A stretch of 33,413 nucleotides of DNA from Pseudomonadota bacterium (GTDB lineage Bacteria > Pseudomonadota > Alphaproteobacteria > Rhodospirillales > Casp-alpha2). The stretch's first letter is position 1, and the number at the start of each line of letters is the position of its first letter. Both the position numbers and the translations under genes were made by a program. The notes below the pieces were generated by a model, which was not told where the DNA came from, did no database searches, and saw only the letters and a program-made list of their open reading frames with translations. Shown here piece after piece: positions 8,678 to 19,962 of the stretch. Where the stretch lies: the NCBI GenBank assembly GCA_022564115.1, contig JADFMB010000007.1:1-33413 (forward strand). The letters run 5' to 3'.

Positions 8678-10480
8678 CTACCGCCGCCCGAACAGCTTCT
8701 CGATGTCGGCCAGTTTCAACTCCACGTAGGTCGGCCGCCCGTGGCTGCACTGGCCGGAATGGGGGGTGGTCTCCATCTCGCGCAGCAGCGCGTTCATCTC
8801 CGCCCCGTTCAGCCGCCGCCCGGCGCGCACGCTTCCGTGGCAGGCCATGGTCGCGCAGACGTCGCCGAGGCGCTGCTTCAACGCCAGGCCTTCGTCGAAG
8901 GCCGCCAGGTCGTCGGCGAGGTCGCGGACCAGTCCCTGGATGTCGGTCTCCCCCAACAGGGCCGGGATTTCCCGCACCATCACGGCGCCGTCGCCGAAGG
9001 CCTCGATCACCAGCCCCAGTTCCGCAAGCTCATCGGCGCGTTCAATCAGCCGCCCCTGCGCGCCTTCGTCCAGTTCCACCACTTCCGGGATCAGCATCCC
9101 CTGGCGCGGGACGCCGCCGGATTCCAGCGCCTTCTTGATCCGTTCCTGGACCAGCCGTTCGTGGGCGGCGTGCTGATCGACGATGACGATGCCGTCCACG
9201 GTCTGGGCGATGATGTAGGTCTCGTGCACCTGGGCGCGGGCGACGCCGAGGGGGTAATCGGCCAAATCCCCGGTTTCCTGGTCGTCGACAATAGAACCGG
9301 ACGGCGGCGCGTCGAGGTCGGGGAGCGGGCGGTGGAATTCGTCGGCGCGTTCTCTTAGCCCGGCCCTGAGCCCGGCCGATGGGTAACCGCCTCCGCCTCC
9401 GGGGGCCCCGGAGGATATAGAAAACCCGCCGCCGCCGGGCCTGGCCGCGCCGAGCGCCGCGCTGGCGACCGTGGTCGAGGCCCGGTGTCCGGCTTTGGCC
9501 AGCGCGTGCTTCAAGGCGCCGACGATCAGCCCCCGCACCAGCCCGGAATCGCGGAACCGGACCTCTGCTTTCGCCGGATGGACGTTGACGTCGACGGCTT
9601 CGCCCGGCAGCTCCAAAAACAGCGCCACCAGCGGATAACGCTCCGCGGCGATGAATTCCCGGTACGCCCCGCGGAGCGCGCCGTACAGAAGCCTGTCCCT
9701 GACCGGACGGCCGTTGACGAACAGGAACTGCATTTGCGCGTTGCCCCTATTCAGGGTCGGCAGCCCGGCATAACCGGAAAGCTTCATCCCTTCGCGTTCG
9801 GCGTCGATGGCCATGGCGTTATCGTGGAAATCCCTGCCCATGATGCGCTCGAGGCGGTCGAGGAGGGCCTCGTTGCCGGAGGCCGGCGGCAGCTTGACCA
9901 GGTCGCGTTCGCCGTCGCTCAGGGAAAATCCGATCCCCGGATAAGCCATGGCCAGGCGCTTGACGGCGTCGACGGCGTGGGTCTGTTCGGTGCGCGGCGT
10001 CTTCAGGAACTTGAGCCTCGCCGGGGTGGCGAAAAACAGGTCGCGGACCTCGATGCGGGTGCCCTTGGGGTGGGCCGCCGGTTCCGGCCCCGTGAGCGCG
10101 CCGCCTTCGACGGAAAGGGCCCAGGCGTCGTCCGCCCCGGTGGCGCGGCTGGCGATGGAAAGCCTGGCCACGGCGCCGATCGACGGCAACGCCTCGCCGC
10201 GGAAGCCCAGGCTGTCGATGGCCAGCAGGTCGTCGTCGGGGAGCTTTGACGTGGCGTGGCGCTCGACGGCCAGGGTGAGGTCGTCCTTGCTCATGCCGTG
10301 GCCGTCGTCGGATACGGCGATCAGCGTCTGGCCGCCGTCGCGGATCACGGCGTCGATGCGCGTCGCCCCGGCGTCGATGGCGTTTTCCACCAGTTCCTTG
10401 ACCACCGAGGCCGGGCGCTCGACTACCTCGCCGGCGGCGATGCGGTTGATGACGGTTTCCGGCAGACGGCGGATGATCAC
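8678..10480 (-). CDS. mutL: DNA mismatch repair protein MutL
   Basis: [46 protein letters not shown]...DDGHGM...ATSKL...[17 protein letters not shown]-terminal [17 protein letters not shown] and [13 protein letters not shown]. Confidence 0.97.
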   Translation of the reverse strand: MIIRRLPETVINRIAAGEVVERPASVVKELVENAIDAGATRIDAVIRDGGQTLIAVSDDGHGMSKDDLTLAVERHATSKLPDDDLLAIDSLGFRGEALPSIGAVARLSIASRATGADDAWALSVEGGALTGPEPAAHPKGTRIEVRDLFFATPARLKFLKTPRTEQTHAVDAVKRLAMAYPGIGFSLSDGERDLVKLPPASGNEALLDRLERIMGRDFHDNAMAIDAEREGMKLSGYAGLPTLNRGNAQMQFLFVNGRPVRDRLLYGALRGAYREFIAAERYPLVALFLELPGEAVDVNVHPAKAEVRFRDSGLVRGLIVGALKHALAKAGHRASTTVASAALGAARPGGGGFSISSGAPGGGGGYPSAGLRAGLRERADEFHRPLPDLDAPPSGSIVDDQETGDLADYPLGVARAQVHETYIIAQTVDGIVIVDQHAAHERLVQERIKKALESGGVPRQGMLIPEVVELDEGAQGRLIERADELAELGLVIEAFGDGAVMVREIPALLGETDIQGLVRDLADDLAAFDEGLALKQRLGDVCATMACHGSVRAGRRLNGAEMNALLREMETTPHSGQCSHGRPTYVELKLADIEKLFGRR

Positions 10481-12057
10481 GGTTGTTTCTCCTGTTCGGC
10501 TTTGCGGGCGCGGGCGATCAGCCCCCGGGTGGAGGAATCATGATCCCCGGAAGCCGCCCGGCCCAGGACTTCCGGCAAGATCGCCGCCGCCAGTTCCTTG
10601 CCCAGCTCCACGCCCCACTGGTCGAACGGGTTGATGCCCCAGATGACGGCCTGGACGAAGACCTTGTGTTCGTAAAGGGCGATCAACTGGCCGAGGGTGA
10701 AGGGATCGACCCGGTCCATCAGGATGGTGTTCGACGGCCGGTTGCCTGCGAACGCCTTGTGCGGGGGCTGACCACCGTTGTCACGGCCCTTCATCAGGGC
10801 TTCCGACTGGGCGAAGGCATTGGCCAGGAGCCGTTGGTGGTGGTCGCCACCGCCGATAGGGTGGTGGGTCCGCAAGGGGACGATGAAATCGCTGGCGATC
10901 AATCGCCGGCCCTGATGGATGGCCTGATAAAAGGCGTGCTGGCCAACCGTCCCCGGTTCGCCGAAGACGATGGGCGCGCCGCCGGCCTCGAGGACGGTTC
11001 CGTCGCGGCCGATGGACTTGCCGTTGCTTTCCATCTCCAACTGCCGGAGGTAGTTGGGCAACAGAGCCAACCCCTCGTCATAGGGCAGCACCGCGAGCGC
11101 CTCGGCGCCCAGGAAGTCGATGTTCCAGATACCGATCAGCCCCAGTATCACCGGCATGTTGGAGTCGAGCGGCGCGCCCAGGAAGTGCCGGTCCATGTCG
11201 TGGGCGCCGGAAAGCAGGGCGGCGAAATTCTCCCAGCCGACGGCCAACGCCGCCACCAGCCCGACCCCCGACCACACGGAAAACCGCCCGGCGACCCCTT
11301 CGGACAGCGCAATGACGCTGTCTTCGCCGATGCCGAAATCCTTGGCCGCGCCGGCGTTGGCGGTGACGGCGATGAAATGAGTGGCGGCATCATAGCCCAG
11401 GGATTCGGTCATCCAGCTCCGCGCGGTTCGGGCGTTGGTCAGGGTTTCCTCGGTGGTGAAGGATTTCGACGCAATGATGAAAAGCGTCGTTTCGGGGACC
11501 AAGCCGTCGAGGATTTGCGCGATCTGGGCGCCGTCGACGTTGCAGACGAAATGGATATCGGGGCCGTCCCGATAGGCCTCGAGCGCGCCGACCACCATCG
11601 CCGGGCCCAGGTGCGAGCCGCCGGCGCCGATATGAACGACGGCCTCGAAGGGTTTTCCGGTGGCGCCGGTCATATTGGCGTCCCGGATGTCGCGGCAAAT
11701 CCGTTCCATGGCCTTGCGGGCGGCGATGATTTCCACATTATCGCCGGGGCCGCCGGGGTCACGGAGCGCCATATGCAGCGCCGGGCGCCCCTCGGTGGCA
11801 TTGATTTCCTCGCCGGCGGCCAGGCGCCCGCGCCAGCCTTCGACGTCGGCCTCGCGGGCGAGGTCAACCAACAACGCATAAGTTTCGGCGCTCGCCCGGT
11901 TCTTGGAATAATCGAGGAACAGCCCGCCCAGGCCCACCGACATCGCCTCGAAGCGGTCCTCGTCGCCGGCGAACAGGTCGCGCATGTGCAGGCCGGCGGT
12001 TTTCTCGCGGTGGGCTTCGAGCGCCTTCCAGGCGGGAGAGCTTTTCAAGGACGCCAT
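10477..12057 (-). CDS. pgi: Glucose-6-phosphate isomerase
   Basis: [17 protein letters not shown]...[23 protein letters not shown]...[20 protein letters not shown]...[11 protein letters not shown]. Start taken at [13 protein letters not shown]. Confidence 0.96.
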   Translation of the reverse strand: MASLKSSPAWKALEAHREKTAGLHMRDLFAGDEDRFEAMSVGLGGLFLDYSKNRASAETYALLVDLAREADVEGWRGRLAAGEEINATEGRPALHMALRDPGGPGDNVEIIAARKAMERICRDIRDANMTGATGKPFEAVVHIGAGGSHLGPAMVVGALEAYRDGPDIHFVCNVDGAQIAQILDGLVPETTLFIIASKSFTTEETLTNARTARSWMTESLGYDAATHFIAVTANAGAAKDFGIGEDSVIALSEGVAGRFSVWSGVGLVAALAVGWENFAALLSGAHDMDRHFLGAPLDSNMPVILGLIGIWNIDFLGAEALAVLPYDEGLALLPNYLRQLEMESNGKSIGRDGTVLEAGGAPIVFGEPGTVGQHAFYQAIHQGRRLIASDFIVPLRTHHPIGGGDHHQRLLANAFAQSEALMKGRDNGGQPPHKAFAGNRPSNTILMDRVDPFTLGQLIALYEHKVFVQAVIWGINPFDQWGVELGKELAAAILPEVLGRAASGDHDSSTRGLIARARKAEQEKQP

Positions 12058-12168
12058 GGTGAAAACAACCGGTTCCGTCGGGGCGCTGTGCGGGAAGACG
12101 AGACTACCAGAGATGGATGGCCGCAACCAGTACCCCCAGGCGGCTGGACGGGGTGTTCATACCAAGGA

Positions 12169-13512
12169 TCAGTTAGTACTCTTGACCCCGTCGGGCTGGC
12201 CGACGACGACCACGGTCAGCATGTCAGGACGCAGCAGCTTCCTGGCCAGCCGGTTGACGTCGTCCAAGGTCACCGCCTCGATCAGGCCGTTGCGGCGGTC
12301 GGGATAGTCGATGCCCAGGTTGTCCATCTGGATGCCGATCAGCATCGAGGCGATGCGGCTCGACGACGTGAAGCTGAGCGGATAGGACCCGGTCAAATAG
12401 GTCTTGGCGTCGGCCAGTTCCTTTTCGCTCATGCCCTTTCTCGCCATGCGGGTCCATTCCGCGCGCATGACGGCAATGGTTTCCGAGGCGCTTTTGTTGG
12501 CGGTGCCGGCGCCGCCGAAGATCAACCCGGCGCGGTCCAGGGGATGCAGGGTGGAGTAGACGGAGTACGCCAGCCCCCGCTCTTCGCGCACCGTGTTGTA
12601 GAGCCTGGACGTGAAGCCGCCGCCGCCGAGCACGTGGTTCATCACGAAAGCGGCGTAGAAATCCTTATCCTGGCGTTTTAGCCCCTTGTCGGCGAAGATG
12701 ATGGCGCTTTGCGGCGCCGGCTTGGTGACGACCACCGTGCGGCCCTGGCCCTCGAGGACCGCTTCCGGGATCGCCCAGGCCCCAGCCTTTGCCGGCAGCC
12801 CGCCGAATATCTTGTCGAGCACGGTCTTCAGCGCCTCGGCGGTGATGTCGCCGACGACGCCGATCGTCAGGTTGTCCTTGGCCAGCCGGCGTTGGGCGAA
12901 GCCCTTGAGGTCGGCCTGGGTGATGGCGGCGACGGTTTCCAGGGTTCCGCCGACGGGGCGGCCATAGGGGTGGGCCGGGAACAGGGTCTTGAACAGGGTC
13001 TTGCCGGCGATGGCGTTGGGCTCTTCGGCTTCCTGGCGGAGAGAGGAAAGAAGCTGGCTCCTGATCCTTTCCATCGGCTCGGCATCGAAACGCGGCCGGG
13101 TCAGCGCCAGGGTCAGGAGATCGAAGGCCGTGGCCTTGTTTTCGACCAGGGTCCGGAGCCGGCCGCCGAAATTATCCCGCCCGGCATCGAAGTGCAGCGT
13201 AATGACCAGATCCTCGAGCCGCCCCTGAAAGGTCTTGCTGTCGAGATCGCCGGCGCCTTCGTCGAGCAGGGTGGAAACCATGTTGGCCAAGCCTCCCCGG
13301 CCCTCGGGGTCGAGCGCCGCGCCGCCGCGAAAGGCGAAGCGCATGGTGATGATCGGGTTGGTGTGATCGCGCACCAGCCAAGCCTCGATGCCGCCGGTTG
13401 ATATCACTCTCTCGATGGTCACCGCGTAGGCCGGCGGCGGGGCGAAGAGGACGCTCAACAGCACGGCCAGCAGGAACAGAGGCGCGAAAAAGGTTTTTGT
13501 TTTTCCGGTCAT
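12169..13512 (-). CDS. M16 family peptidase homologue lacking the HXXEH zinc motif (probable non-catalytic partner)
   Basis: M16 architecture (AFRGGAALDPEGRGGLANMVSTLLDEGAGD...VLGGGGFTSRLYNTVREERGLAYSVYS) with no HXXEH. Signal-peptide-like N-terminus. Confidence 0.92.
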   Translation of the reverse strand: MTGKTKTFFAPLFLLAVLLSVLFAPPPAYAVTIERVISTGGIEAWLVRDHTNPIITMRFAFRGGAALDPEGRGGLANMVSTLLDEGAGDLDSKTFQGRLEDLVITLHFDAGRDNFGGRLRTLVENKATAFDLLTLALTRPRFDAEPMERIRSQLLSSLRQEAEEPNAIAGKTLFKTLFPAHPYGRPVGGTLETVAAITQADLKGFAQRRLAKDNLTIGVVGDITAEALKTVLDKIFGGLPAKAGAWAIPEAVLEGQGRTVVVTKPAPQSAIIFADKGLKRQDKDFYAAFVMNHVLGGGGFTSRLYNTVREERGLAYSVYSTLHPLDRAGLIFGGAGTANKSASETIAVMRAEWTRMARKGMSEKELADAKTYLTGSYPLSFTSSSRIASMLIGIQMDNLGIDYPDRRNGLIEAVTLDDVNRLARKLLRPDMLTVVVVGQPDGVKSTN

Positions 13513-13519
13513 GGAGGGA

Positions 13520-14881
13520 TCAACCCGTCTTCTTTTGCAACAGCCACGCGGTCACCGAGCGGCCTTCCTTCAACACCGCCTTGGCCGCCGCGTTCACCTC
13601 CTCGACGGTGACGGCGCCGATGCGGTCCGGCCAGGCCTCGACGTCCTCGACCGTCATGCCGATGGCCAGCGCCGCGCCCAACGCCCGGGCGCCGCCTTGC
13701 AGGGAATCGCGGGCATAGACGGCCTGCGCCCGCAGGCGCTTCCTGGCCCGGGCGACCTCCGAGGCGGTGACGCCCTGGGTCAATATCTTCGTCAGTTCCG
13801 CCTCCATGGCCTTTTCCAGGGCCTCCATGGTAACTCCGGGTTGAGGGCTGGCGTAAAGGGAAAACCGGCCGGGCCCGCGGGCGTCGGGCGCGTAGTAGCT
13901 GCCCGCCGAGACGGCGATTTTATCTTCGACGACCAGGGACTGATAGAGGCGGCTGGTGGCGCCGGCGCCCAAAATGTCGGTCAACACCTCAAGCGCATAG
14001 GCGTGTACCGTTTCGCCGGTCAAATAGCTGGGCGCCAGGTAGGTGCGGCTCCACGACGGCTGGCGCACGCGCGCGTCCTTGTAAACGAGCCTGCGGCTGG
14101 CGCTCTGCGGCGGTTCCTGGGGCCGGACCCGGACCGTCGGTTCCTGGGCCGGGATGCGGCCGTAATATTTTTCCGCCAGTGGTTTCAGCTTCGCCGCCGT
14201 GATGTCGCCGGCGACGACCAGGATGGCGTTGCCCGGCGCATACCATTTTTTATAGAACGCCATGACGCTTTTCAGGCTCCGCGTCTCGATCTCGTGGGCC
14301 CAGCCGATGACCGGGCGGCGGTAGGGATAGTTCAGGAACAGCGCCGCGTTGACCTGTTCGCGCAGGATCGCTCCCGGGTTGTTGTCGGTGCGCGACCGGC
14401 GTTCCTCCAGCACCACCGCCTTTTCCGTCGCCACGCCCTGTTCGGTGAGCCTGAGATTGGTCATCCGGTCGGCTTCCATCTCCATCACCATCTCCAGGCG
14501 ATCAACGGCGATGGTCTGGAAATAGGCGGTGTAGTCGGTGGACGTGAACGCGTTTTCACGGCCGCCGTTGCGGGCCAGTATCTTGGAAAATTCCCCGGGC
14601 TGGCGTTTTTTCGTGCCCTTGAACATCAGGTGTTCGAGGAAATGCGCGATCCCGGATTCGCCCGGGCCTTCATCCGCCGACCCGACGCCGTACCAGACCA
14701 TGTGGGTGACCACCGGCACCCGGTGGTTGCCGACGACGACCACCCGCATGCCGTTGGCGAGCGTAAAGGTCTCGGGGTTGAACACCCCGGCCCGGGCGGC
14801 CGTGTTTAGGCCGGGAACCAGGCACAGAACCAAAAAGGCGAGCGCCAGGAACGCCCGCTTCGTCGTCGAAGCGTCTTTCAT
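13520..14881 (-). CDS. M16 family zinc peptidase
   Basis: HMVWYGVGSADEGPGESGIAHFLEHLMFKGT contains HFLEH (HXXEH). Signal-peptide-like N-terminus. Confidence 0.94.
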   Translation of the reverse strand: MKDASTTKRAFLALAFLVLCLVPGLNTAARAGVFNPETFTLANGMRVVVVGNHRVPVVTHMVWYGVGSADEGPGESGIAHFLEHLMFKGTKKRQPGEFSKILARNGGRENAFTSTDYTAYFQTIAVDRLEMVMEMEADRMTNLRLTEQGVATEKAVVLEERRSRTDNNPGAILREQVNAALFLNYPYRRPVIGWAHEIETRSLKSVMAFYKKWYAPGNAILVVAGDITAAKLKPLAEKYYGRIPAQEPTVRVRPQEPPQSASRRLVYKDARVRQPSWSRTYLAPSYLTGETVHAYALEVLTDILGAGATSRLYQSLVVEDKIAVSAGSYYAPDARGPGRFSLYASPQPGVTMEALEKAMEAELTKILTQGVTASEVARARKRLRAQAVYARDSLQGGARALGAALAIGMTVEDVEAWPDRIGAVTVEEVNAAAKAVLKEGRSVTAWLLQKKTG

Positions 14882-14884
14882 GGT

Positions 14885-15457
14885 CTAGAAGTCCAAAAGG
14901 CCCTTGCGCTTGGCTTTGCGTTTGATTTCAGGCGTCTCGCCTTCGTTCAGCGGTTTGCCGAGGGCCTGGTTCTCCTGGATGCGTTTTTGCTCTTTCCTGG
15001 CGTCGACGATAGTGCTGCCGGGCTCCTTGTCGTCGACCCAGAAGATCAATTTGTCGACAAACGCCTGATCCTGGGAGCTGAGGATCGAGGTTTCCTCATT
15101 GATGATGGCGCGGATGTCCGGGGTCGCGGACAGGGCGCCGGTATCCCTCAACAACGCCATCAGCCCGGTGCTGCCTTTCAGCGGCTTCGCCACGCCGCTT
15201 TTCCTGACCGTATTTTCCAGGATTGCCCGTTCGGCGCGGTACTTCGCGGAATCGACCTGTGGGCGGATGGTGCCCGGGGCCGGGGGCCGGAGCCTGTAAT
15301 CCGGCGGCAGGCTCAAGGGCGGGCGGGAATAGACGGCGAATTCATCGGGCGAGGTTTTATCGCCGCTAAAGGCCTTGCGCGCCGATTCGCAGCCCGAAAG
15401 CAACGCCACGGCCAGCGCGAGGGACAGAAAGGCGGTCGTTTTTTTCATTGGGTTCAT
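14885..15457 (-). CDS. DUF3035-type lipoprotein
   Basis: Lipobox-like LALAVALLSGC; SRPPLSLPPDYRLRPPAPG. Sits between lspA and the M16 genes. Confidence 0.82.
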   Translation of the reverse strand: MNPMKKTTAFLSLALAVALLSGCESARKAFSGDKTSPDEFAVYSRPPLSLPPDYRLRPPAPGTIRPQVDSAKYRAERAILENTVRKSGVAKPLKGSTGLMALLRDTGALSATPDIRAIINEETSILSSQDQAFVDKLIFWVDDKEPGSTIVDARKEQKRIQENQALGKPLNEGETPEIKRKAKRKGLLDF

Positions 15458-15552
15458 AATTCTATCGCGGGGGGTCTATCGCCGGCCGCCAGCGGTTTTG
15501 TTAAACGAACGATTGCGCCGAGGTCCGCCGATTTTCGTTCCAACCCCCTATT

Positions 15553-16086
15553 TTAGCTCTTTTTTTCCTTTTCAAACAAGGAATCTAGAATCAATACCAC
15601 GGCGCCGACAGTGATGGCGCTGTCGGCCAGGTTGAACGCCGGCCAATGGGTGTCCCAGGCGTGAAAGTCCAGGAAGTCGACGACCGCCCCGAATTGCAGC
15701 CGGTCGATCAAGTTGCCCATGGCGCCGCCGATTATCAAACCGAGGCCGACGGCGGCCCGGAGGTGGCGGACACGGTAAAGCCAGACCGCCAGGACGGCCG
15801 AAATCGCCACCGCCGCCAGGGGCAGGAACCAGGCGCTGAGCCAGCCGCCGGAATCGAGGAACCCGAAGCTGATACCCCGGTTCCAGCCCAGGACCAGGTT
15901 GAAGAAAGGCGTCAACGGGATGACCCGGGGCGGCTGCATGACGGAGCCGAGGATCCACCATTTGCTGATTTGATCGAGGATGATGACCGCCGCCGCCAGG
16001 CCCAGGCCCTTGAAGAACATGGGCCGGAACGTCATCCCGGCCGGGCCGTTGTTTTGGGTTGCGTCCGTGTCGGGGTCCGGGGCCAT
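15553..16086 (-). CDS. lspA: Signal peptidase II (lipoprotein signal peptidase)
   Basis: AAAVIILDQISKWWIL...GLIIGGAMGNLIDRLQFGAVVDFLDFHAWDTHWPAFNLADSAITVG. Start taken at MAPDPDTD; the longer ORF would overlap ileS. Confidence 0.95.
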   Translation of the reverse strand: MAPDPDTDATQNNGPAGMTFRPMFFKGLGLAAAVIILDQISKWWILGSVMQPPRVIPLTPFFNLVLGWNRGISFGFLDSGGWLSAWFLPLAAVAISAVLAVWLYRVRHLRAAVGLGLIIGGAMGNLIDRLQFGAVVDFLDFHAWDTHWPAFNLADSAITVGAVVLILDSLFEKEKKS

Positions 16087-16093
16087 GGCCCGA

Positions 16094-18925
16094 TCAACCG
16101 CCTTTGTCCGATTGGCGCACCACCTCGGCGCAGCGCCCGCAGGTGTCGGGATAATCCGCATCCTGGCCGACTTCAGGCAAAACTTTCCAGCACCGCCCGC
16201 ATTTCTCGCCATCGGCTTTCTCGGCAACGACCCAGGCGTCGCTAACATCATCTAACGAGAAACTGTTTTTGGGGCCAGAGTCCGGGATAAATCTCGCATC
16301 GGAGGTAATGAACAATTCGGCCGCGTCCAGTCCGTCGAACAGGGCGATGTCTTCGGAATTGGCATAGACCACGGGATGCGCCTGAAGCGAGGAGCCAATC
16401 CGCTTCTCCTTGCGCTCAAGCTCGATGGCCCCGGTGACCACCCGTCTCAGGTTTCGGATCTTGGCCCATTTTTCAGCCAAATCGTCGTCGCGCCAGGCTT
16501 CGGGAATGTCGGGAAAGGTGCGAAGGTGAACGCTTTCTTCCGTCTCCTCCTCCCCCCCCTCCTGATAGCGGGCTTGCCAGGCTTCTTCCGCCGTGAAGCA
16601 GAGGAACGGCGCCAGCCATGCGGTCAGGCAGTTGAAGACTTCGTCCAAGACGGTCCTGGCGGCGCGGCGCTTGGGGGCATGGGCCGGGTCGCAATAGAGC
16701 GAATCCTTGCGGACGTCGAAATAGAAGGCCGACAGATCGACGGCGCAGAAGTTATGCAGTTCGGCGAACACCGGGTGGAACTGAAAATCGTCGCAGGCCT
16801 GTCTCAGGTGGCGATCCAGTTGCCAAAGCCGGTGCAGCACCCATCGCTCCAGTTCCGGCATCTCGTCCGTGCCGACGCGTTCGCTTTCGCCGAATCCGGT
16901 CAGATTGCCCAACAGGTAGCGTAGGGTGTTCCTGAGCCGGCGGTAGATGTCGGCGTTTCTTTTCAGGATCTCCGGCCCGATGCGCAGGTCCTCGGAATAG
17001 TCCGAGCCGACCACCCACAGCCTGAGGACATCGGCGCCATGCCGGTCGATCACGTCTTGGGGCGAGACGACGTTGCCCGTCGATTTCGACATCTTACTCC
17101 CGTCCTCGCCCATGACGAAGCCGTGAGTCAGCACCGCCTCGTAAGGCGCCCGGCCCCGGGTGCCGCAGGATTCGAGGAGCGATGAATGGAACCAGCCGCG
17201 GTGCTGGTCGGTGCCTTCCAGGTACAGCGACGCCGGCCATTTCAGGTCGTCGCGGGTCTCGAGGACGAAGGTGTGGGTGGCGCCGGAATCGAACCACACA
17301 TCCAGGATATCCATCACTTGTTCGTAATCCTCGGCCTTTAGGTCGTCGCCCAGAAACCGCGACGGGTCGGACGAGAACCAGGCGTCGGCGCCTTCGGCCT
17401 CGACCGCCTCGACGATGCGCTCGAGCACCCCTTGGTCGCGCAGCGGCTCGCCGGTTTCCTTGTTGACGAAGACGGTGATCGGCACCCCCCAGGCGCGTTG
17501 GCGCGACACGCACCAATCGGGGCGGGTCTCGATCATGCCGCGAAGGCGTTTTTGCCCCGACGGCGGCACGAATCGGGTCTCCTCGATGGCTTTCAGGGCC
17601 TTGTCGCGGAGCCCCGTCTTTTCCATGGAAATGAACCACTGGGTGGTGTTGCGGAAGATCAGCGGCGCCTTCGAGCGCCACGAATGGGGATAGCGGTGGA
17701 CCAGTTGCCCCCGCGCCAGCAGGCCACCGGCGGCCTCAATGGCGTCGGCGATCTCGCCGTTGACCTTGAACACGTGCTGGCCGGCGAACAGCGGCACGTG
17801 ATCGAAGAAACAGCCGTTCCCGCCGACCGTCTCGGGCACCTCGATGCCTTCAGCCATGCCCAGTTCCCAGTCGTCGGAACCATGCCCCGGCGCGATGTGG
17901 ACGATGCCGGTGCCTTCCTCGGTGGTGGCGAAACCGGCGGGGAGCGCCGGCACCTCGAAGTCATAGCCTTGGCCGGCCAAGGGATGGCGGCAGACGGTGC
18001 CTTCCAGGTCCGAGCCCTTGAAGGTGGCGAGAACGGTGTGTCCGGTGATGCCGCATTCGGCGAGCGCCGTTTCCAGGCGGGCCTCGGCGATGACCAGTTT
18101 TTCACCCGGTTTTGCCAGACTTCCGTCGGCGGCCTCCTTGACCTCGATAACCACGTAATCGATGTCCGGCCCATAGGCGACGGCGCGGTTGCCGGGCATG
18201 GTCCACGGCGTCGTCGTCCAGATGACGATGGACGCCCCCTCGATTTCGGGTTGGGATGCCTTGGCGACGGGGAAACGCACGTAGATGGTGGTCGAGGTGT
18301 GGTCGTGGTATTCGATTTCGGCCTCGGCCAGGGCCGTCTTTTCGACCGGCGACCACATCACCGGCTTGGCGCCCCGGTAGAGCGATCCATCCATCAGGAA
18401 CTTGCCCAGTTCGCGGACGATCTGGGCTTCGGCCGAGAAGCTCATGGTCGTGTAGGGGTTGTCCCAGTCGCCGATGACGCCGAGGCGCTTGAATTCCTCC
18501 CTCTGGATATCGATCCAGTGCTCGGCGAATTCCCGGCATTCGCGGCGGAATTCGATGATCGGCACCTGGTCCTTGTCTTTCTTCTTCTTGCGGTACTTTT
18601 CCTCGATCTTCCATTCGATCGGCAGGCCGTGGCAGTCCCAGCCGGGGACATAGTTGGCATCCTTGCCCAGCATCTGCTGCGACCGAACGATGATGTCCTT
18701 GAGGATCTTGTTGAGCGCGTGGCCGATATGCAAATGCCCGTTGGCGTAAGGCGGGCCGTCGTGAAGGATGAATTTCTCGCGCCCCTTGGCGGCCTTGCGG
18801 TGCAGGGACTGGATGTCCATGTCCCGCCACCGGGCGAGGATTTCGGGCTCAAGCTTCGGCAAACCGGCCTTCATGGGAAAGCCGGTCTGGGGCAGGAACA
18901 CCGTCGATTTGTAATCGGTCGTCAT
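16094..18925 (-). CDS. ileS: Isoleucyl-tRNA synthetase
   Basis: HDGPPYANGHLHIGHALNKILKDII (HIGH), MGEDGSKMSKSTGNVVSPQDV (KMSKS), C-terminal zinc cysteines CGRCWKVLPEVG...CGRCAEVV. Confidence 0.98.
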   Translation of the reverse strand: MTTDYKSTVFLPQTGFPMKAGLPKLEPEILARWRDMDIQSLHRKAAKGREKFILHDGPPYANGHLHIGHALNKILKDIIVRSQQMLGKDANYVPGWDCHGLPIEWKIEEKYRKKKKDKDQVPIIEFRRECREFAEHWIDIQREEFKRLGVIGDWDNPYTTMSFSAEAQIVRELGKFLMDGSLYRGAKPVMWSPVEKTALAEAEIEYHDHTSTTIYVRFPVAKASQPEIEGASIVIWTTTPWTMPGNRAVAYGPDIDYVVIEVKEAADGSLAKPGEKLVIAEARLETALAECGITGHTVLATFKGSDLEGTVCRHPLAGQGYDFEVPALPAGFATTEEGTGIVHIAPGHGSDDWELGMAEGIEVPETVGGNGCFFDHVPLFAGQHVFKVNGEIADAIEAAGGLLARGQLVHRYPHSWRSKAPLIFRNTTQWFISMEKTGLRDKALKAIEETRFVPPSGQKRLRGMIETRPDWCVSRQRAWGVPITVFVNKETGEPLRDQGVLERIVEAVEAEGADAWFSSDPSRFLGDDLKAEDYEQVMDILDVWFDSGATHTFVLETRDDLKWPASLYLEGTDQHRGWFHSSLLESCGTRGRAPYEAVLTHGFVMGEDGSKMSKSTGNVVSPQDVIDRHGADVLRLWVVGSDYSEDLRIGPEILKRNADIYRRLRNTLRYLLGNLTGFGESERVGTDEMPELERWVLHRLWQLDRHLRQACDDFQFHPVFAELHNFCAVDLSAFYFDVRKDSLYCDPAHAPKRRAARTVLDEVFNCLTAWLAPFLCFTAEEAWQARYQEGGEEETEESVHLRTFPDIPEAWRDDDLAEKWAKIRNLRRVVTGAIELERKEKRIGSSLQAHPVVYANSEDIALFDGLDAAELFITSDARFIPDSGPKNSFSLDDVSDAWVVAEKADGEKCGRCWKVLPEVGQDADYPDTCGRCAEVVRQSDKGG

Positions 18926-18928
18926 TAT

Positions 18929-19927
18929 TCAGTCCCTGTCCGCCTCGGGGACCGGGGGTGTCCCCCGAAAACCCCGGCCGCCTTCCGCGCCTCTTGAAAG
19001 AATCCTTTGTGCCTTGGCCACATCCGAGGCGATTTGTGCCTTCAAATCGTCGACGCCGTCAAACTTCTTTTCCGGGCGCAGGAAATCGACCAGCCTGACG
19101 CGCAGGCGTTTTCCGTACAGATCGCCGTCGAAATCGAACAGGAACACCTCCAGGACCACGCCGTCGCCGCCGAAAGTCGGCCGGACGCCGATGTTGGCGA
19201 CGCCGGCAAGCCACATTCCCTCGTTTTCCTCTTCAATTGAGGCGCGCACCGCATAGACGCCCAGCGTCGGCCTCAGATAATCGCCCAAGGGGATGTTGGC
19301 GGTCGGGAAACCGATGCTTTTGCCGCGCGCCTCGCCCCGCGCCACCCGGCCCTCGATCTCGAAATCCCGGCCCAGGACCGCCGCCGCGCCTTTGGCGTCG
19401 CCGTCCAATAGCCGTTCGCGGACGCGGGTCGAGGAATAGGCCTCGCCCGACGGGTCTTTTTCAGCGTTGACGGCGGTAAAGCCGAAGCCTTTTTTGGCCC
19501 CCATCGCCAGCAGCAGTCCGCAGTCGCCGCCGCGTTTGTGGCCGAAGACGAAATCGTACCCCGAAACCACGTGCCCGGCGCCGAGGCCGTCGACCAGGAC
19601 GGTGTTGATGAAGTCTTCCGCCGGCAGGGAGGAAAAGGTTTTGTCGAACCGCTGCACGATCAGCAGGTCGGCGCCCAATTCGGCGATCCGCCGCGCCTTG
19701 GCCCGGAAAGGGGTGAGGCGGAAGGGCTCGGAGCCGGGGGTGAAAAAGGCCCGAGGATGGGGCTCGAACGTCAGCACCGCCCACGGCCGGCCCAAGTCGC
19801 CGGCGATCAGGCCGGCCTCGTGGATGACCGCCTGATGGCCCGGGTGGACGCCGTCGAAATTGCCGATGGCGACCGTCGCGCCCCTGGCGTCGGCGGGAAG
19901 CGCGTCATAATGGCGGTAAATCCGCAT
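18929..19927 (-). CDS. ribF: Bifunctional riboflavin kinase/FAD synthetase
   Basis: ATVAIGNFDGVHPGHQAVI...SSTRVRERLLDGD...RGEARGKSIGFPTANI...VYAVRASI...GVANIGVRPTF. Confidence 0.96.
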   Translation of the reverse strand: MRIYRHYDALPADARGATVAIGNFDGVHPGHQAVIHEAGLIAGDLGRPWAVLTFEPHPRAFFTPGSEPFRLTPFRAKARRIAELGADLLIVQRFDKTFSSLPAEDFINTVLVDGLGAGHVVSGYDFVFGHKRGGDCGLLLAMGAKKGFGFTAVNAEKDPSGEAYSSTRVRERLLDGDAKGAAAVLGRDFEIEGRVARGEARGKSIGFPTANIPLGDYLRPTLGVYAVRASIEEENEGMWLAGVANIGVRPTFGGDGVVLEVFLFDFDGDLYGKRLRVRLVDFLRPEKKFDGVDDLKAQIASDVAKAQRILSRGAEGGRGFRGTPPVPEADRD

Positions 19928-19962
19928 GGCGGGAAAGTGTCAGCGCCCCCCTCGCGGGTCAA

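Noticed and set aside
10483-12681. 732-aa open frame on the + strand opposite pgi and the M16 gene
   Set aside because: Antisense shadow of two well-supported genes in GC-rich DNA. It crosses a gene boundary and shows no recognisable domain.
17432-18997. 521-aa + strand ORF opposite ileS
   Set aside because: Complementary-strand artefact of a strongly supported ileS; the repetitive G/D/V/R-rich composition is typical of antisense frames.
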